64,000 nucleotides of DNA from AP-15 sp963750195 (GCA_963750195.1 CAVVPS010000017.1:133205-197204), one strand, 5' to 3'; counted from the first letter of the stretch, positions 8,414-19,227 are shown. Numbers and translations are program-made. The notes: generated from the letters alone by a model not told the origin.

Positions 8414-10096
8414 ATGCCACAACTCATCGGTAACTCTGACCCGAGGACGGAAGCAAAGAGCGCCTCTCGGGCGATACGCAATGGCGCAATGGCCGACCGG
8501 GCCACTGACTTTGACGCCATCGTCATCGGCGCCGGCGTTTCCGGTCTCTACCAATTGTACAAATTGCGCGAGCTTGGGCTGACCGTGCGGGTGTTCGAGA
8601 CCGGCACCGGGGTCGGTGGCACCTGGTATTGGAACCGCTATCCCGGCGCCCGCTTCGATTCGGAGAGCTGGACCTACGGCTATTCGTTTTCGCAGGAATT
8701 GCTCGACGAATGGGACTGGGAGGAGCACTTCGCCGGGCAGCCCGAAACCGAGCGCTATTTGAACTATGTCGCCGACAAGTTCGACCTGCGTCGCGACATC
8801 CAATTCGACAGCCGGGTCGGCGCCGCTCACTACCGGGAAAACACGCGCCGCTGGGACGTCGTGCTGGAGGATAGCCGCCGTTACACGGCGCGCTTTCTGG
8901 TCACCGCCGTCGGCGTGCTGTCCGCGGCCACCATGCCGCGCATCCCCGGCGTCGAGACGTTCCATGGCCAATCCTGCCACACCCATTACTGGCCGAAGGA
9001 ATCGGTTCGTTTTGAGGGCAAGCGGGTCGCGGTGATCGGTACCGGAGCGACCGGCATCCAGACCATCACTGAAGTCGCCAAGACCGCCGGCCATCTGACC
9101 GTCTTTCAGCGCACCCCGCAATGGTCCGCGCCCTTGCATAATGCCAGGATCGGCGAAGAGGAGATGCGCGGGATCCGGGCCAATTATGCCGAGATCTTTG
9201 CCCGCTGCCAGGAGACCTTTGGCTGCTTCATTCATGTGACCGACCCGCGCGCGGCCCTCGAGGTGACACAAGCAGAGCGCGACGCCTTTTGGGAGAAGCT
9301 CTACGGGGAGCCCGGCTTCGGTATCTGGATGGGCAATTTCCGTGACATCCTGACGGACCGTAGGGCGAATGCGCTGATGTCCGACTTCCTTGCGCGCAAG
9401 ATCCGCGAGCGGGTCAAGGATCCGGTGGTCGCCGAGAAATTGATCCCGAAAAACCACGGCTTTGGCACCCGCCGTGTGCCGCTGGAGAGCGGCTATTTCG
9501 AGGTCTACAACCAGCCCAACGTCAAACTGGTGGATCTCAGCGAGACCCCGATCGAGCGCATAACCCCGACCGGCATCAAGACCAGCGATGCGGAATACCC
9601 ATTCGACATCATCATCTACGCGACCGGTTTCGACGCGATCACCGGCAGTTTCGACCGCATCGACATCCGGGGTGTCGACGGGGTGTCGCTAAAGGACAAG
9701 TGGAGGGACGGGCCGCAGACCTTTCTCGGCATCCTGGTGGACGGCTTTCCCAACATGCTGATGGTGATGGGTCCGCATGCCGGGCTCGGCAATTTTCCGC
9801 GCGCTGCCGAATACAGCGCCGATTGGGTGACCGAACTGATCCGCTTTGCGCGCGACCGCGGACTGAGCCGCGTCGAGGCGACCGCGGCGGGCGCCCAGGC
9901 CTGGACCGACCACGTCATTGCGTCGAGCGAGGGCTTACTGTTCACCGAGGTCGACTCGTGGATGACCGGCATCAATCGCAATGTCGAGGGCAAGCAGGTG
10001 CGCCGGATCATGCGCTACAGCGGCGGCCACCCCAAGTTCCGCGAACGTTGCGAAGCTGTCGTGGCAGACGGCTACCGCGAGCTGACGCTGGCTTAG
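8414..10096 (+). CDS. Flavin-containing monooxygenase, Baeyer-Villiger type
   Basis: A 560-residue FAD/NADPH monooxygenase. The FAD Rossmann motif GAGVSGLYQ lies near residue 40 and the NADPH motif GTGATGIQ near residue 210. Between them is FHGQSCHTHYWP, an exact match to the Baeyer-Villiger fingerprint FxGxxxHxxxWP. Cyclohexanone-monooxygenase-like enzymes of this length insert oxygen next to a ketone to give an ester or lactone. ATG 8414 has GAAAGG upstream; an internal ATG at 8489 is possible. With the neighbouring hydrolases this suggests ketone or cyclic-ketone catabolism, but the substrate is not known. Confidence 0.93.
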   Translation: MPQLIGNSDPRTEAKSASRAIRNGAMADRATDFDAIVIGAGVSGLYQLYKLRELGLTVRVFETGTGVGGTWYWNRYPGARFDSESWTYGYSFSQELLDEWDWEEHFAGQPETERYLNYVADKFDLRRDIQFDSRVGAAHYRENTRRWDVVLEDSRRYTARFLVTAVGVLSAATMPRIPGVETFHGQSCHTHYWPKESVRFEGKRVAVIGTGATGIQTITEVAKTAGHLTVFQRTPQWSAPLHNARIGEEEMRGIRANYAEIFARCQETFGCFIHVTDPRAALEVTQAERDAFWEKLYGEPGFGIWMGNFRDILTDRRANALMSDFLARKIRERVKDPVVAEKLIPKNHGFGTRRVPLESGYFEVYNQPNVKLVDLSETPIERITPTGIKTSDAEYPFDIIIYATGFDAITGSFDRIDIRGVDGVSLKDKWRDGPQTFLGILVDGFPNMLMVMGPHAGLGNFPRAAEYSADWVTELIRFARDRGLSRVEATAAGAQAWTDHVIASSEGLLFTEVDSWMTGINRNVEGKQVRRIMRYSGGHPKFRERCEAVVADGYRELTLA

Positions 10097-10324
10097 GCAG
10101 ACCACGCCGGATCCGCGCGGGCGACGGCTTCGCGCCGAAGAACGAACCCGTTTCGCGGGAGGGGTTGGCGTGATCTGCGGCGCGTTTTTGAGCGCGTGGT
10201 GACCGGAAGGGCGTGACGATCGGGGCATCCGATCCCGGAGCATTGAAGGGCCAGCAACCTTCAGCTCGGGAGAGCCCGATGAGCGCCAAACTGCACGTTT
10301 GCCCATCGCCCACTGCGGGCGCGC

Positions 10325-11182
10325 ATGATCGAAGACATGACCGTGCGCGCTTCAAGGGGACACGCTCCGCGACCAATGCGAAACGTCCGAGCATTCGCGG
10401 CCTTTATTGGCCGGTCGCCCGACACGGCGACAGCGGAGGATCTGCGTCTCTACCAACTGCACCAAACGCAAAGCGGCATGCAGCCGCCAAGCATCAACAG
10501 CGCGGTCTCGGCCTTGCGCTTTTTCTTCACGGTGACGCTCGACCGACCGGATCTGGCGCGGCGGCTCACCGTCGTGCCGCAGCCGCGACGCATCCCGGTG
10601 GTGCTCAGCGTCGAGGAGGTGACGCTGCTGCTGCAGGCGGCATCGGCGCCGAAGTACAAGGCGGCGTTCGCCACTGCCTACGGCGCCGGGCTGCGCGTCT
10701 CGGAAGTCGTCGCGTTGAAGGTCGGCGACATCAATTCCGAGCGCATGCTGTTGCGCGTCGAGCGCGGCAAGGGAGGCAAGGACCGCCACGCGATGCTGTC
10801 GCCGCAGCTGCTCGAATTGTTGCGTGCCTGGTGGCGCGCAGGACGACGGCGCAGCCTGTTGCTGCCGGGAGGCTGGCTGTTTCCCGGCCGCAACCCGGTC
10901 GAGCCGCTGTCGGCCCGCCAGCTCTGCCGCGTTGTCCGCGCCGCCGCCCAGGCGGCAGGGATCAACAAGCGTGTGTCGCCGCACACGCTGCGGCACAGCT
11001 TTGCCACCCACCTGCTCGAGCAAGGCGTCGATGTCCGCGTGATCCAGACGCTCCTCGGCCACGCCAAGCTCGACACCACGGCACTTTACACCCGCGTTGC
11101 CAATACCACGATCCGGGCCGTCACCAGCCCGCTCGACCGGCTCGCACCATTGATCGACAAGAGGCAGCGACCCGAGGCCTAG
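10325..11182 (+). CDS. Tyrosine recombinase linked to IS91-type transposase
   Basis: A 285-residue XerD-like integrase. The catalytic box is visible: GAGLRVSEV (first Arg), HTLRHSFATHLLEQG (His-x-x-Arg), LLGHAKLDTT (second His) and the nucleophile Tyr255 in LYTRV. An SAM-like N-terminal DNA-binding domain precedes it. Residues 8-17 look off-frame relative to what I recall of close relatives, possibly two compensating indels. The gene ends 9 bp before the IS91 transposase, an arrangement I know from a group of IS91 elements in which the recombinase travels with the HUH transposase. Confidence 0.85.
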   Translation: MIEDMTVRASRGHAPRPMRNVRAFAAFIGRSPDTATAEDLRLYQLHQTQSGMQPPSINSAVSALRFFFTVTLDRPDLARRLTVVPQPRRIPVVLSVEEVTLLLQAASAPKYKAAFATAYGAGLRVSEVVALKVGDINSERMLLRVERGKGGKDRHAMLSPQLLELLRAWWRAGRRRSLLLPGGWLFPGRNPVEPLSARQLCRVVRAAAQAAGINKRVSPHTLRHSFATHLLEQGVDVRVIQTLLGHAKLDTTALYTRVANTTIRAVTSPLDRLAPLIDKRQRPEA

Positions 11183-11191
11183 CCGGCGGCC

Positions 11192-12396
11192 GTGCGCCGC
11201 CCGAGGCTGGAGGTTGCAGATATCTTTCATCGCCATGGGGCCGACTGGCGCCGGGCCAATGCCGGACATGTGAGCCTGGAGCAGCTCCAGGTCATGGCGG
11301 CGATCGAGAAGTGCCGTTCGGCCGCGCTCGGCGGGCATGTCGAGCGCTGCGAAGATTGCGGCCACAGCCGCATCGCCTACAACTCGTGCCGCAATCGCCA
11401 CTGCCCCAAGTGTCAGGGGGCGGCGGCGCAGGATTGGCTCGCGGCGCGCGAGGCCGATCTGCTGCCGGTCGGCTATTTCCATGTCGTCTTTACGCTGCCG
11501 GCCGAGATCGCCCCGATCGCCTACCAGAACAAGGCCGTCGTCTACGACCTGCTGTTCCGCACGGCCGCCGAGACGCTGCTGACGATCGCCGTCGATCCCA
11601 AGCACCTCGGCGCGCGCATCGGCGCGACCGCCGTGCTCCACAGCTGGGGCTCGGCAATGACCCACCACCCGCACGTCCACATGATCGTGCCGGGCGGCGG
11701 CATATCGCTCGACGGTACGCGCTGGGTGCGCTGCAAGCCCGGCTTTCTGCTGCCGGTGCGGGTGCTCTCCCGTCTGTTCCGGCGGCTCTTCCTGGCCGCG
11801 CTCGCCGACGCCCACGCAGCGGGCCGGCTGGCGTTCTTTGGCGAGATCGCCGGTCTCTGTCGTCGCGAGGCCTTCGCCGGGCATCTCGCGCCGCTGCGGC
11901 AGAAGAACTGGTTTGTCTACGCCAAGCCGCCCTTCGCCGGGCCGGAAGCGGTGCTTGCCTATCTTGCCCGCTACACGCACCGCGTCGCCATCGCGAACAG
12001 CCGGCTCGTCGCGTTCGACGAGCACGGCGTGACCTTCCGCTACAAGGATTATCGCCGCAACGGGCAGGCGCGGTATCGCACAATGACGCTCGGCACCGAC
12101 GAGTTTATCAGGCGCTTCTTGCTCCACGTTCTGCCGAAGGGCTTTCACGCATCCGCCACTACGGGCTGCTGGCGAGCGCCAGCTGCAAAGCCAACATCGC
12201 GCGCGCCAGGGAGCTAATGGCCGCCCCAATGCCGCTGGCCGAGCCGCCGGCAACGCACGACACAGCCTATCACGACGCCACGCCCGATCATCGCCCGCTA
12301 TGCCCGTGCTGTGGCGGCCGCATGATCATTGTCGAGGCCTTCGCGCGCGGCGCCGCACCGCGCGGCCCGCCCGCCGCCGCCGACATCAGGACGTGA
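11192..12396 (+). pseudogene. IS91-family transposase, frameshifted near the C-terminus
   Basis: The N-terminal zinc-binding region contains CEDCGH and NRHCPKCQG. The HUH metal motif reads HPHVHMIVPGGG, and two tyrosines sit in YLARYTHR, as expected for the Y2 rolling-circle nucleases of IS91. The frame breaks after base 12148: TTTCACGCATCC should read TTTCACCGCATCC. Restoring one C joins the frame to the conserved ending IRHYGLLASASCKANIAR and runs to the stop at 12394-12396, giving about 400 residues. As read, translation would continue out of frame to 12217. Either a recent inactivating deletion or a sequencing error. Confidence 0.85.
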
Positions 12397-12891
12397 TCCG
12401 ATGACTTTCCTTCTCGTCAGCTGGCAGCATCCGTTCGCCAGAACATTCCGTTCCCGGCGTCCCGGCCATTTTACCCTCGTGCCTGCGAACGCCAACACGA
12501 CATCGCCAACCAGGCCTCAATCAGGCCATCGTGGGCAGCAGCAGCGGCCAGTCCGCCGTCATCGGCGCCGCTCAGCTCACGGCGAGCTTCGCAAAACTAC
12601 CCCCGGCCACAGCCGCTCCGGCGCCAAATCCCCATAGACGGCCAAGCTTTCACCGCCTTCCCGCGGGTTCCTTCATCGGAGGCTTTCGGACGCCGGACCT
12701 CTTACCCGGCTCGATCGCTCGCGCCCGGCCGGCATCCGAAACCCTTCCCGTTAGCAGACCTACATCTCGACTTTGCCGCGCTGGAACCGCGATGCTACGC
12801 GCTCAAGGGACGTTTGTAGCCGCGCGCAGGATCATCGAGTTGCGGACGAAACGGTCATCCGCACCAAACCGCGGACAGGTCGGCGGCTGGC
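12397..12891. other. Non-coding stretch after the IS91 transposase
   Basis: About 495 bases with no supportable gene. It follows the transposase stop and precedes, on the opposite strand, the 3' end of the cyclase pseudogene. In IS91 elements the replication origin end lies 3' of the transposase, so the right terminus is expected here. I could not identify the terminal hairpin with confidence. Confidence 0.35.
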
Positions 12892-15800
12892 TCACGCCAG
12901 CTGATCGAGCAGGGCCTTCGCGTCTTTCAGGTCGGCGGTGTCGAAGCCCTCGGTGAACGAGGCGTAGAGGGGCGCGAGCAGGTCGCGCGCCTCGCCTCGC
13001 CGGCCCTGCTCGCGCCACAGCCGGGCGAGGCTCGTGGCGGCGCGCAATTCGTAGCCGCGCGTGCCTTGCTCGCGGGTGATCGCCAGGGCGGTGCGGAACG
13101 AATCCTCGGTCTTGGCCGGATCGGGATATGGCAAGCGAGCGGTGAGTTCGCCACGCAAGCGATGAATTTCCGCGTCCCAGCCCCTCTGGCCGGAGATGGC
13201 CGCTTTTGCCAATGCATCGTCCAGGGTGGCAAGGCCTTCCTCGATTTTTCCGGCAAGCGCCAGCGCCTCAGCCAGCAGCGTGCGGTGTAACGGTGTGTGT
13301 AAGCGGGCACCGGTCGCCTCGAGTGCGGCCATACCGTCGCGGATAAGGGCAATTTCCGTCGTCGCTTCACCCCTTTGAGCGTCGGCCCAGCCCTGGAGAA
13401 TCCGGCACGGGCCGCCCATTCGGCGAACCCGTGTTCGCTCGCGAGCGCCACGCAATCGTTGCTGCGGGAGTAGACAGTGGCGACATCTCGGGCGAAGACC
13501 GCGGCCATCCCAGCGATATAAAGGGCGTGGGCAAGGGTGTGGGCATGCCCCAGTTCCCGGCTCAATGCGAGCGCACGATCGGCGGCTCGGGCGGACTGGT
13601 CAGGATAGCCGCAATGCCAAAGCGCCCAGGACAACTGGACAAAGGCGCTGACCCCGATGTCCTGCCCGTAGTGAAAGGCGGAATTTCGATGCTCGTCGGG
13701 CCGATAAACGACGCGGCCGTTTCGAGATGCGCGAGGGCTGCAGGGTAATCGCCGCTAGGGATCAAAGACCAAGCCAGGGTGCGATGGCCGACCAGGAGCG
13801 GGCCGGACGAGGGTTGCGATTGGGCGGACGACAGGAAGTTGGTGGCGTGCTAGAGACCGGCGGCGACAGGCCCAGCGGCGAATGTAAGAGACCCAAAGCC
13901 CATAAAGGACGGAGAAATGGAGCGGGGTCCCGACTGCCTCGGTCTCGGTCACGAGCCGATTTGCTCGCTCCAGCGCAGCGACGGTTTCGGGGTTGGCGTA
14001 GCCTTGCCGGCCATCAGCGCTGCGGTCAAGGTGACGTGGATATCGAGCTCCAGCTGTTTGCGCTCGCGAGTTTCGGGTAACCCGTCCAACAGGCTGAGGC
14101 CCCGGCGTAATTGCGCGCTCGCCTCACGCACGGCTGATTTGGCGACCGACAATTTGCCCGCGCGGTGCCAATAGGCGATCGTCTTGTCGGGCATGGCCTT
14201 CGCTAGTGATGCGCGAGGATCTCCGGCCGGGTTTCGACGAGTGTCCGGAAAGCGCTGTTCCAACGCCTCGGCGATGCGGCGATGCAGGGCCTGGCGCGGG
14301 CCGCGCAGCAAGGTGCTGTAGGCGGTGTCCTGGACCAGCGCGTGCTTGAACAGATACTCGGCCGCTGGCGGCACGCCGCGCTGAAAGACGAGGCCCGCTT
14401 CGACGAGGCGGCGCAGCGCCTCCTGCAGTCGGGCTCGGCGAGCTGGGCTGCCGCTGCCAGCAGCTCATGGGAAAAATCGCGCCCGATGGCGGCGCCGACC
14501 TGCGCCACAGTCTTGGCCGCCGGGCCAAGCCGGTCGAGGCGCCCCAGCAGCGAGGCGTGCAAGGTGGCGGGCACGGCGAGCGACGACGGCGGAACGGCGG
14601 CTATCGACACATGGCCGCGATCGGCGCCGGCCTCGACCACCGCCTTGGTCAATTCCTCGACAAAGAGCGGCACCCCGTCGGTGCGCTCGACGATCTCGTC
14701 GACAATATCCGGCGGCAGCGCCCCGAGATTGCCGGCGAGCCGATGCACGAGCGTCGCCCCTTCGTCGCGGCCGAGCCGGTTCAGCGCGATCACCGTCACC
14801 TGCGACCCTCCGACCCAGAGCGGCTGGAACTCGGGCCGGTAGGTTGCGACGAGCAGCACCGGCAGCTCCGTGATCTTCTCGACCGTAAGGTCGAGCAGCT
14901 CGCGCGAGGTCGGATCGATCCAATGCAGGTCCTCAAAGATCATCAATACCGGCTGCCGCCACGCCAGCGCCTGGAGCTGCCGCAGCAGCGCCGCCAATGT
15001 CCGCTCTTTCTTGCGCTGCGGGCTGAGGTCGAGCGGCGGGAAGCGCTCGCCGCCGGAAAGCGACAGCATCTCGGCGATCAACGGAGGTCGCCCGAATCCG
15101 CCCCGTCGCCGAGCAGCGCCTCCAGCTTGTCCAGTTTTATCGTCGCCGTGTCGTCGCGGGTAAACCCTGCGGCGCGTTCCAGCTGACCGATAAAGGGGTA
15201 GAGCGCGCTCTCCTGATCGTGCGGCGAGCAGAAATAACGCAGGCGGCTGTGCGGCTCGCTCTCGATGCGTTGCGACAGCGCCGCGGTCAGGCGCGATTTG
15301 CCGATGCCCGGCTCGCCGGAGATCAGCACCACCCGCCCTTCGCCGGACTTCGCCTGCTGCCAGCGCCGCAATAAGAGGTCGAGCTCCTCGTCGCGGCCGA
15401 CCAGCGGTGTGGTCCCCGAACGCAATGCCTCGAAGCGGCTGACGACCCCGCTCTCGCCGGCTACCCGCCAGGCAGGCTGTGGCTCGCCAAAACCGGCGAG
15501 CGGCTGGGGGCCGAGATCCTTGATCTCGAACAGCGTGCCGATCTGTCGCCGGGTGCTGTCGGCAACGACCAAGGTGCCCGGCCGGGCCAGCGCCTGCAGA
15601 CGGGCGGCGAGGTTTGGCGTCTCGCCGACGACGCCCCGCTCCTGCGCCGCACCCGCGCCGATCAGATCGCCAACGACGACGAGGCCGGTGGCGATGCCGA
15701 GCCGCACGTTCAACGGCTCTTGTGTGGCGAGCCGGCCGACCGCGTCGATGACCGCGAGCCCGGCGCGGGCCGCGCGCTCGGCGTCGTCCTCGTGCGCCTC

Positions 15801-16238
15801 GGGATAGCCGAAATAAATCAGCACGCCGTCGCCCATATACTTGGCGACAAAGCCGCCAAAGCGGCCGACGGTGTCGGTGACGCGGCGATGGTAGGCGCCG
15901 ACGATCTCGCGCAGATCCTCGGGATCGAAGCGCGTCGACAGCGGGGTCGAACCGACCAGATCGCAGAACATCACCGTCAGCTGGCGCCGCTCGGCCTCGG
16001 CTGTGGCGTTCGCAGGGGACGCAGCCGGCACGTCCTCCGCCGCGGTACGCCCGGCACCGGCCGCAAGATCAGCGATCGCTTTCAGCAGTAGCCGGCGATG
16101 GCCGATCGCGGCGACGCCAAGTTCTTTCAGATCGTCGGCCGTCAGCTCCGGCAGGACGCGCAGGTCGATCTCGTTCTCGCGGAAAGCCTGCTGGTATCGC
16201 TCCAGCCCGAGCCCCCGCAGCCAGCCCCCAATGTCCAT
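12892..16238 (-). pseudogene. Adenylate/guanylate cyclase-AAA ATPase-TPR regulator, multiply frameshifted
   Basis: Reading from ATG 16238: a SAM domain (WLRGLGLERYQQAF...), a class III nucleotide cyclase domain (LTVMFCDLVGSTPLS, KYMGDGVLIYFGYP), an AAA-type ATPase with Walker A GEPGIGKSR and Walker B MIFEDLHWID, then a helical TPR-like C-terminus. Full length would be about 1,110 residues. The frame is broken by single-base losses near 15083, 14428, 14002, 13690 and 13395, one gain near 13890, and an in-frame TAG at 13852-13850. Each broken segment resumes the same protein in another frame, so the family identity is clear. Six frameshifts plus a stop suggest a true pseudogene beside a transposable element. 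Confidence 0.88.
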
Positions 16239-16548
16239 CGTATCGTTCCGGCGCTCGTCTTCGGCGCATAGTACGCGCGAAAGATAACGCATGGGAGCCT
16301 ATGATGCGCTCGAAGTAGGCGTCGAACGAATGTCGCAAAAGTGCATCATAGGCCATCGCCGTTGATCGCAACGAGTGACCGCAAATGGGCAACTGCGGAC
16401 ACCGTTGCCCGTAGCTGCGTCGGCGGCTCGGCGCCGATTTCGGCCGTTCGCGCAACTCCCCATCGAACCGCGTGGTTCGACTTAGCTAACGCCAGCGTAT
16501 CGCTGGCAGTCTGTCATCCGCAAAGTGCGGAGGCGGCCGAGCCGCTCT
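16239..16548. other. Intergenic region without recognisable features
   Basis: About 310 bases between the start of the cyclase pseudogene and the stop of the MFS transporter, both on the minus strand. It should contain the former promoter of the cyclase gene. I see no gene and no clear terminator. Confidence 0.4.
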
Positions 16549-17961
16549 TCAGGCAGGTTCCATCGCCCGTTCGGATGCGATCACCTCGATCTGGCCGATC
16601 GTCTCCTTGCCCCACACGATCGGAACGACGGCGCCGATTGCGGCAAACAGCAGCATCGTGCCGAAGAAGATCGTCGGCGAGCCGGTATGCGGCGCCATGA
16701 AAAACGGCAGCAGGCCGCCGGCGAATATCCGGCCGACCGACTCGCCGAAGAGGTGGCCGCGGCCGCGCAATGCCGTCGGGAACTGCTCGGACAGATAGAC
16801 CCGGGTCGCGCTGAACGCCGACACCACCGTAAAGCCGATGATCAGGCCGCCCGCGATCATCAACATGCGGGCGTATTCTCCCGCCGTATGTGAAAGCAGC
16901 ATCAGGCAGAATCCAGGCAGCGACCCGGCCATCACATAGAAGATTGTCCAGCGCCGGCCGATGATCTCCATCAGCCAGCCGGTGAACCCCTTCCCGACAA
17001 AGCTCGTCGCATAGATGATCGAGGTAATCCCCAGGCTCACACTGACGGCATAACCCTGGTTGGTCAGCGCCTTCGGCAGCAGCGCCGCAGTCATAAAAGC
17101 AGCGGAGGCGGCGCAGGTGCCGGTGATCACGCCGACCGCGGTCCACCGCAGCTGGCCCTTCGCGAACAAGGCCCAGTAGGGCGGCAGCGTCTCGCGACCG
17201 GGCGCGCGAACGTCGCCGAGCTCCGCCGCGGTCAGCGGCGAGACCCGATTGCCGGACCGCCTGATGATCTGGTTGACAACGTCGACCGCGATTCGCGCCT
17301 CGCCGCGCCGCAGATGCCAGCGCGGGCTCTCCGGCAGCAGGAAATAGACGATCGCCGGCACGACCAGCACCGCAAGTCCGCCCGGCAAGGCCAGCAACCG
17401 GAACGCATCGGGATTGCCGGCAAGCAGGCCGCCGACGAACGGCAAGACGGTGAACGAGGAGGCCAGCGCCATCTCGTAGATCGCGCCGTAGGTGCGGCGG
17501 TGCTGCGCCGGCATCAATTCGGCGGCGATCGGGAAAACCGCCGACCACACGCCGCCGGCGCCAAGGCCGGTCAACGCCCGCAGGATGAGCAGTTGCTCGG
17601 CATTCTGCACGAACGGGATCAGAAGGGTGAAGAACGTCGTCGCAATCACGCCGATCACCAGCATGGCCTTGCGGCTCAACTGGTCGCCGACCGCCGAGAA
17701 GCCGAAGCCGCCGATGGTCCCCATGATGGCGGGGCCGAGGAGCAGCCACTGGATATCGGTCCCGGTCAGATGCAACGGCGCCTTGGCCAGCACTATCAGC
17801 GAGCCGGTCATAAACAGATCGTAACCCTCGATGAAGCCTACGAGGGCGAGGATGAAGATGATCAAGACCTGGTAGGAGCTGAAGGGAATGCTGTCCATCT
17901 TGCGGCCAAGCACATGGCTGGCCGAAGAGCCCGACTTCTCCATCGGCGATTGGGCGGTCAT
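16549..17961 (-). CDS. MFS transporter (metabolite:H+ symporter type)
   Basis: A 470-residue protein with about 12 transmembrane helices. The start is set at ATG 17961, which has GGGGGAGG five bases upstream; an upstream in-frame ATG at 17994 lacks this. The TM2-TM3 loop reads VGDQLSRKAMLVIG and the protein has LLPESPRWHLRRG after TM6, the signature of the sugar/aromatic-acid porter branch. The charged middle loop is long, as in that branch. It is not adjacent to an obvious catabolic partner on the same strand. The substrate is unknown. Confidence 0.9.
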   Translation of the reverse strand: MTAQSPMEKSGSSASHVLGRKMDSIPFSSYQVLIIFILALVGFIEGYDLFMTGSLIVLAKAPLHLTGTDIQWLLLGPAIMGTIGGFGFSAVGDQLSRKAMLVIGVIATTFFTLLIPFVQNAEQLLILRALTGLGAGGVWSAVFPIAAELMPAQHRRTYGAIYEMALASSFTVLPFVGGLLAGNPDAFRLLALPGGLAVLVVPAIVYFLLPESPRWHLRRGEARIAVDVVNQIIRRSGNRVSPLTAAELGDVRAPGRETLPPYWALFAKGQLRWTAVGVITGTCAASAAFMTAALLPKALTNQGYAVSVSLGITSIIYATSFVGKGFTGWLMEIIGRRWTIFYVMAGSLPGFCLMLLSHTAGEYARMLMIAGGLIIGFTVVSAFSATRVYLSEQFPTALRGRGHLFGESVGRIFAGGLLPFFMAPHTGSPTIFFGTMLLFAAIGAVVPIVWGKETIGQIEVIASERAMEPA

Positions 17962-18443
17962 GGTGCCTCCCCCGGGTTGTGGCAACCCGGCCACTTTGCG
18001 ACGACCCGAACAAACGCGGCTGGGGTCGCCGCCTGATGCCCGCGGACTGACGCGTTGTGCCTGTTCACCTGCGAGGTCGGTTCATCCGACCCTTATCAGT
18101 CCATACCTAGCGCCGCGATGTCGATGTGTCATCGGCAAAGTGTTAAATCTCCGGTCGAAAAAGTAACGCCGGATCTCTTCCGCTCGTCCCCTCCCCTAAC
18201 ACTCTCCCGCTCGCGGTGCCCCACCCGCGAGCCCCTTGACCAGTGTCAGCTGTGGGGAGAACCGGACGGGTGATGAGCGCGCATCGGGAAGGGCGGACGA
18301 AATTGGGCGTCGAAGTCGTGCCAGCCCGGGCAGCCGGCGGGGACCACGACTGTTGTGGTCAAGGTTTCCTTTGCGAAGCCAATTGATTTCGGCCGTCGGG
18401 CGGTTACGCTCGGGGCAGTTCTCCCTCACCTGAGGAGGTGGCG
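17962..18443. other. Divergent promoter region, no gene seen
   Basis: About 480 bases between the divergent MFS transporter (minus) and the isochorismatase-like gene (plus). It must hold both promoters. I see no open frame with a credible ribosome site and no strong palindrome. Confidence 0.35.
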
Positions 18444-19052
18444 ATGCCCGAGCCTGAACATATCGATCGGCGCCGGGCGGCGCTGATCGCTTACGACGTC
18501 TGCCGGCGTGCACTGACGCCAGCGGATTCCGCACGCAGGGCGGTGATGCGCCCGGCGCTCGATGCCTGGGTGCAGATGATCGCCGTCGCGCGGGCAGCAG
18601 GGGTGCCGGTGATTTACACGACACCGGTCAGCCGCTCCGATGGCGCCGACGTCGTGCTGCTGCCGACCGACCTTTCGGCGGAGACCGGCGTGCCGCCGCT
18701 GACCAACGGTGTCGAGGGCTCGCCGGAGGCCGGCTTCCCCGACGAGATCGCGCCGCGACCCGAGGATTACGTCTTTCTCAAGCGCCGGCCCAGCGCCTTC
18801 TACGGGACGGGCGTGGCCGAGCTGCTGCACATGCTGCGGCGCGACACGATCATTATCGGCGGCGGCGCCACCAATCGCGGCGTCGAGACGAGCGTGCGCG
18901 AGGCCTTCAACCTCGACCTCGCGTCTGTCGTGGTGCGCGAATGCTGCTGGAGCGGCGACCCGGCCGCCCACGCCTACAGCCTCGACAAGGCGATGAAAAT
19001 GTACGCGCGCATTCGAAGCCTCGACCAGGTCGCGGCGATACTGCGAGAATGA
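18444..19052 (+). CDS. Isochorismatase-like hydrolase lacking the catalytic cysteine
   Basis: The start is ATG 18444, with GGAGG (18434-18438) five bases before it. The 202-residue protein has the isochorismatase-like fold: ALIAYDVCRRAL replaces the usual LLVIDMQ with the Asp retained, FLKRRPSAFYGT carries the Lys region, and the nucleophile loop reads GGGATNRGVETSVREAF. The cysteine normally found in TNxCVE is glycine here, as in E. coli YecD-type members. Classical cysteine-hydrolase chemistry is therefore unlikely at that site; a different amide or ester hydrolysis, or a binding role, is possible. Confidence 0.85.
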   Translation: MPEPEHIDRRRAALIAYDVCRRALTPADSARRAVMRPALDAWVQMIAVARAAGVPVIYTTPVSRSDGADVVLLPTDLSAETGVPPLTNGVEGSPEAGFPDEIAPRPEDYVFLKRRPSAFYGTGVAELLHMLRRDTIIIGGGATNRGVETSVREAFNLDLASVVVRECCWSGDPAAHAYSLDKAMKMYARIRSLDQVAAILRE

Positions 19053-19227
19053 GGGGCGGGAGTTCGGAGCAAATCAGGAAAATCCAGCCGGCGAGCGAAT
19101 CCGCAAATGCCGGTTCGTCACCCAAATCAATTGATCCGTGGACGGTCGGCACAGGTCTATTAGATCCCGCCAAAAGGGACGGCGCGCTGAGCGCGGTCCG
19201 TGGTCGGTCGATGGAAGGACGAACAAC

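Larger units (their letters stand above)
10325..12396 (+). mobile_element. IS91-like element with associated tyrosine recombinase
   Basis: The recombinase and the HUH transposase lie 9 bp apart on the same strand and form the coding core of the element. IS91 elements have no terminal inverted repeats, so the ends cannot be placed by eye; they should lie between the monooxygenase stop (10096) and 10325 on the left, and within 12397-12891 on the right. The coordinates given are therefore the minimum coding span. It sits directly beside a heavily decayed regulator gene. Confidence 0.7.

Noticed and set aside
10213..12396. A 727-codon plus-strand frame across the IS91 element.
   Set aside because: It is an out-of-frame reading through the integrase and transposase, except for its last 80 codons, which are the displaced transposase C-terminus.
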